From assembly GCA_017428945.1 (NCBI GenBank), contig JAFRPW010000005.1, forward strand, positions 52,557 through 116,556: DNA of 64,000 bases, read 5' to 3'. Within the stretch, counting starts at the first letter, position 1. The number at the start of each line of letters is the position of its first letter. A program made the position numbers and the translations under genes. The notes below the pieces were generated by a model. It made no database searches. It worked only from the letters and a program-made list of their open reading frames with translations, and was not told the DNA's origin. The stretch comes from Bacteroidales bacterium (lineage in GTDB: Bacteria > Bacteroidota > Bacteroidia > Bacteroidales > UBA932). Shown here piece by piece: positions 60,444 to 64,000 of this stretch.

Positions 60444-63323
60444 ATGTCCCTTCTTGATTTCATATTCTCGCGGCGCAACAAGTCGAAAGAGGCTCCAAAG
60501 AAACCGGAGTCGTCCATCGTCATACCAAAAGCGCCTACAGCAGAGTATGCCCGGCTGCTTCAGTTCACCCAGCACTTGAATGCTCTCCTTCTTGAGGACA
60601 GGTATTTGGCTCGCAGTGACTACAAGCAGCTGATTGACGAGTATGCGGACATCAACACCTTCTTCCAGAATCAGAAGACCGCAACTACGCTTGGCCTGTA
60701 CTGCGAGAAGTTCGCCATACCAGCAGCATCCGTCGAGGCTTTCCTGCGGAATTATGCCGACCTTTCTGACCTCCGAGAAGGCTCAACAGGCATCCAGCAG
60801 CACAATCAGACCTTCCTGCAGAGGCACTTGGAAACAGATAAGCACTATCTGGACACGGTCCTATCCAAAGTCGATCCCGCTATCTCCCTGGACGAGGAGC
60901 AACGAAAGGTGGTTCTCACGGACGAGGATTATATGCTGGTAGTGGCCGGTGCTGGAGCCGGAAAGACTACCACGGTGGCCGCCAAAGTGAAGTACCTGGT
61001 CGAGAAGAAGGGCGTCAAACCCGAGCAGATTCTTGTCATCTCCTTCACGAACAAGGCCGTTGGAGAACTTCAAGATAAGATTAACAAGGCACTGAGAATC
61101 AATTGCCCCGTCACCACATTCCATAAGACCGGCTATGCCATCCTCCGTAAGCAGGATGCCGATAAGAAGAATGTGGTGGACAGCGGCTATATGTTTGATG
61201 TCATCAATAACTACCTCAAGAACGATGTCCTCCGGGAGTCGGATATGGTGAATAAACTGATCCTCTTCTTCGGTAGTTATTTCGATGCGCCATACGAAGG
61301 AGATGACCTTAACGCCTTCTTCAACTACATTTCAAAGGCCGATTTCTCCACCATGCGTTCTAATATGAACGAGTACGTGGAGACCATTACCAATAAGCGT
61401 ACAGGCAAATCCATCACCATCAATTACGAATCCCTTCGCTCTTCGCAGGAAGTGATGATTGCAAACTTCCTGTACTTACACAAGATTGACTATGAATATG
61501 AGCGGCCCTACCCTTACGGATTCCGCCATTCTCACAAGCCATATACCCCTGATTTTGTCATCAGGCAAGGAGATCGAACCATCTACATCGAGCATTTCGG
61601 CATCACCGAGGACGGTAAGAACAATCGCTACTCCAAAACGGAACTGAATCGATACAAGAAGGAAGTCAACGATAAGATTCTCTTCCATCGTGAACATGGC
61701 ACCGAGTTGATATATACCTTCTCTGCCTACAATGACGGACGTCCGTTCCTTGAACATCTGGAAGACCAGTTGAAGGAGAAGGGCATTGTCCTGGACCGCC
61801 GCTCCGATATGGAGGTATATCAGAAGATTGTCTCCACGGAGGAGAACAAATACATCTTCAAACTCACTCGCCTCATTTGTGCCTTCATCCAGAATTTCAA
61901 GACCAACGGTTACGATACCGACAAGTTCCGTGAGATGCAGCGGATGACCGATAATGTCCGCACCAAACTCTTCCTGGACGTTTGTCACCAGAGTTATCTG
62001 GAGTACTCCAAGAAGTTGAAGGAACGTGGTGCCGTGGACTTCGAGGACATGATAAATGACTCCGCTAAGATACTGCAGGAGCAGGTGGAAATCGGCGAGA
62101 AACTCGATTTTAAGTACGTTATCATCGACGAGTACCAGGACATATCCCGACAGCGTTTCGACCTTGCACGGGCGCTTTCTAACGTCTGTGACGCCAAGAT
62201 TATAGCCGTGGGAGATGACTGGCAGTCCATCTATGCCTACGCTGGCTCAGACATCACACTCTTCACCCATTTCTCCGATATCATGGGCTACGGCGAAGAG
62301 TTAAAAATCACCAAGACCTACCGTAATTCCCAGGAGGTAATCGACATCGCCGGCAGTTTCATTCAGAAGAACTCATCGCAGATTCGGAAGTCCCTTATCA
62401 GCCCGAAGCATATTCAGCGGCCGATTATCATTGAGGCGTACTCAGAAGAAGCCGATAAGGAGTTGGTGGAAGGAAAGGGCGGCAAATTCTATCTCCGTGC
62501 CAAGGCTGTAGAACGCTGCATCGGCCAGATTCTCGAATCCAATAAGGTCGAGGGGAAACCGGAGGGCTCTTCCATTTTGCTCATAGGCCGATACAACTTC
62601 GACGGATTCCACCTGGCCAAGACAGGCCTCTTCTTCCTCAATGACAAGACTGGCGAGGTCAAGTCAAAGGCCTACCCAAAAGCGAAGATTACCTTCCTGA
62701 CCGCACATCGCGCAAAGGGTCTCGGCTACGACAACGTCATCATCATCAATGCCGCCAACGCCGTCTACGGCTTCCCGTCCAAAATTGAAGACGATCCGGT
62801 GATGAAATTGGTCATCAAGGAGGACCGCACGATTGAATACGCAGAGGAACGTCGCCTATTCTATGTAGCGATGACCCGCACAAAGAATCGTGTCTATATT
62901 GTAGTACCCCAGCAGCGCCCGTCTCGATTCGTGGCAGAACTGATTCAGGACTATTCGGCAGTCCACGTCAACGGCGACCTGGACATCTCCAAGACTGACT
63001 CGCCGGACATCTCAATGATTAAACGCTGCCCGATATGTAGCTATCCGCTTCGAGTTCGACAGAAGAAGGACTTTGGTCTGCGTCTATGGCTCTGCACGAA
63101 TGAGCCTGAAATCTGTGACTTCATGACCAACGACCTCTCCGGCGGCATACTCCCCATCCTCAAGTGTGACTGTTGTAAGGACGGCTATCTCATTGTTAGG
63201 AAGAAAGACAACACACCCTTCCTTGGTTGCACGAACTATAAACCCGATAAGAGCGGCTGCAACCGAAAAATCAACCTGACGTACTATGAGAATATGCTAA
63301 AGCGAGGCGAAATTGAGCTATAG
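60444..63323 (+). CDS. UvrD-superfamily helicase, helicase IV-like, with embedded nuclease-like domain and zinc ribbons
   Basis: Start at 60444 (MSLLDFIFSRRNKSK), because an earlier ATG lies inside the -7 box TAACTTTG (60421-60428). The 959-residue protein has Walker A AGAGAGKTTTVA (about 168), an insertion around 345-446 with KPYTPDFVIRQGDRTIYIEH, a PD-(D/E)xK-like pattern, motif II IIDEYQDISRQRF (about 560), GDDWQSIYAYAG, and the late motif VAMTRTKNRVYI. The C-terminus (about 860-955) carries two to three Cys4-type ribbons (CPICSYPLR; CDCCKDGYLIVRK). The plan recalls Escherichia coli helicase IV. It is a DNA translocase that may also cut DNA; a repair or defence role is inference. Confidence 0.9.
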   Translation: MSLLDFIFSRRNKSKEAPKKPESSIVIPKAPTAEYARLLQFTQHLNALLLEDRYLARSDYKQLIDEYADINTFFQNQKTATTLGLYCEKFAIPAASVEAFLRNYADLSDLREGSTGIQQHNQTFLQRHLETDKHYLDTVLSKVDPAISLDEEQRKVVLTDEDYMLVVAGAGAGKTTTVAAKVKYLVEKKGVKPEQILVISFTNKAVGELQDKINKALRINCPVTTFHKTGYAILRKQDADKKNVVDSGYMFDVINNYLKNDVLRESDMVNKLILFFGSYFDAPYEGDDLNAFFNYISKADFSTMRSNMNEYVETITNKRTGKSITINYESLRSSQEVMIANFLYLHKIDYEYERPYPYGFRHSHKPYTPDFVIRQGDRTIYIEHFGITEDGKNNRYSKTELNRYKKEVNDKILFHREHGTELIYTFSAYNDGRPFLEHLEDQLKEKGIVLDRRSDMEVYQKIVSTEENKYIFKLTRLICAFIQNFKTNGYDTDKFREMQRMTDNVRTKLFLDVCHQSYLEYSKKLKERGAVDFEDMINDSAKILQEQVEIGEKLDFKYVIIDEYQDISRQRFDLARALSNVCDAKIIAVGDDWQSIYAYAGSDITLFTHFSDIMGYGEELKITKTYRNSQEVIDIAGSFIQKNSSQIRKSLISPKHIQRPIIIEAYSEEADKELVEGKGGKFYLRAKAVERCIGQILESNKVEGKPEGSSILLIGRYNFDGFHLAKTGLFFLNDKTGEVKSKAYPKAKITFLTAHRAKGLGYDNVIIINAANAVYGFPSKIEDDPVMKLVIKEDRTIEYAEERRLFYVAMTRTKNRVYIVVPQQRPSRFVAELIQDYSAVHVNGDLDISKTDSPDISMIKRCPICSYPLRVRQKKDFGLRLWLCTNEPEICDFMTNDLSGGILPILKCDCCKDGYLIVRKKDNTPFLGCTNYKPDKSGCNRKINLTYYENMLKRGEIEL

Positions 63324-63854
63324 CTTGAAAAGGTTCTCAAGGATAAAGTGCTGCGCGTTGGCATCATAGGAAACAGCAAGATACTGCCCTTGAGAACCAT
63401 CTCTCCATGCGGATGTCATGCCGATGGATGTCCCGAGTTCTGTCGGAGCCTTGTATTTACGGCCGTCTTTGCTTTGCTGCTCTACAAGGTACCCCACCGA
63501 AACCAGCCACTGGGTTACTTTAGATGCGGCCAAAGGTTGCATATTTTCAGGAATCACCTTGTTGATCTCCTTGACGAACATAGCGATACCCGTTCTCTCG
63601 GCAATATAGACCTTTGACGCTATCTCCGGGGTAAGCTGAAACTCAAGTTCATACTGCTTCTGACGGGAGGATGATTTCTTCCCCGCATCTTCAAGCACAT
63701 GGGATACATAGAACAGGCAGCGGGAGATGTGAACGTTGTTCACGATGTCGCTATCAGGAAGTGTACTACCATCAAGCGGATTCATCCCGTTGGCGAGTTT
63801 GTTAATCCAGTCAATCGCGATTTTTAATTTGTTTTGGTCTATTGTAGTTATCAT
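63318..63854 (-). CDS. Unknown protein with winged-helix-like C-terminus
   Basis: Start at 63854 (MITTIDQNKLKIAIDWIN). The 178-residue soluble protein is not recognised with certainty. The N-terminal half is helical (IVNNVHISRCLFYVSHVLED). The C-terminal half (about 105-165: AASKVTQWLVSVGYLVEQQS, then DGRKYKAPTELG) resembles a winged helix as found in phage or mobile-element regulators. It converges with the helicase gene, with ends overlapping by 6 bp, and lies 39 bp after the partial gene at the window edge, probably in one transcript with it. Confidence 0.6.
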   Translation of the reverse strand: MITTIDQNKLKIAIDWINKLANGMNPLDGSTLPDSDIVNNVHISRCLFYVSHVLEDAGKKSSSRQKQYELEFQLTPEIASKVYIAERTGIAMFVKEINKVIPENMQPLAASKVTQWLVSVGYLVEQQSKDGRKYKAPTELGTSIGMTSAWRDGSQGQYLAVSYDANAQHFILENLFKL

Positions 63855-63893
63855 CGCTGTGTATGGTAAAGATAATTGCACTAATATAATTGG

Positions 63894-64000
63894 TTATTGC
63901 TCCTCTATCTCTTTGGGTGTTTCCGGATTATTCAACGTCTTGGCATTCTCAGAGGATATAATGCTTCTTCCCAACTGGCCTTCCAAGGCTTCGCGAGCCA
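63894..64000 (-). CDS. C-terminal end of a partial gene, antirepressor/DinD-like (uncertain)
   Basis: Only the last 34 codons are inside the window: AREALEGQLGRSIISSENAK, then TLNNPETPKEIEEQ and a stop at 63894. The pattern of a helix followed by LG-x-SIIS-x-NAK recalls the C-termini of BRO-type antirepressors or DinD-like proteins, from memory only. It is upstream of the winged-helix-like gene on the same strand. The frame is open to the right edge. Confidence 0.5.
   Translation of the reverse strand, partial: AREALEGQLGRSIISSENAKTLNNPETPKEIEEQ

Overview
The window looks like a chromosomal piece of a strictly anaerobic, glycan-degrading member of the Bacteroidales. The evidence is two SusC/SusD systems, many lipoproteins with a Cys at about residue 16-20, Bacteroidota-type promoters (TTG, 19-21 bp, TAnnTTTG), oxygen-independent NrdD/NrdG, a FeoA-FeoB fusion and a fused AroD-AroA. 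Placement below order level is not supported by anything I can compute. Genes are tightly packed with many 1-11 bp overlaps.

Layout. 1-9.7 kb: the end of a SusC gene, then susD, a surface lipoprotein, a phosphodiester glycosidase, a GHL10-type hydrolase, a BACON lipoprotein, a terminator and a sugar porter. 9.8-16.8 kb: an FAD oxidoreductase and a NagX/HGSNAT-like membrane acyltransferase face an opposing operon of prolyl oligopeptidase, a second GHL10 hydrolase and a phosphoesterase. These probably serve one glycan target, possibly one with sugar-phosphodiester and amino-sugar parts. 16.8-22.7 kb: a 52-bp triple repeat, feoAB with an operator-like palindrome in its promoter, an SPFH-Arc pair, mdh, and a promoter-driven structured RNA ahead of a phosphopantetheinyl transferase.

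22.8-35 kb is mainly housekeeping: nrdDG, a TPR/EnvC-like cell-wall pair, an ECF sigma factor with a membrane-anchored beta-barrel partner, yifB, ispE, and hicAB coupled to tsaE. 35-52 kb is a beta-glucan utilisation locus read leftward: susC, susD, a four-repeat glycan-binding lipoprotein, GH16, GH3, GH30 and CotH. An A+T-rich island with gene remnants separates it from a SusR-like regulator. 52-60 kb holds the suf cluster (with pnuC inside and a short SufD), aroB-aroDA-aroC, a PrsW-like protease and tRNA-Leu(CAA). The right edge (60.4-64 kb) is a helicase IV-like protein with an embedded nuclease-like domain, a small winged-helix-like protein and a cut-off gene; it may be a mobile or defence segment beside the tRNA.

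The most interesting signals are the structured RNA at 21.86-22.00 kb, the palindromic feo promoter, the repeats bracketing feoAB, the phosphodiesterase/GHL10/NagX locus, the His/Cys-rich insertion in AroC, several genes whose -7 box sits only 2-7 nt from the start codon (suggesting leaderless mRNAs), and the degraded A+T-rich island.
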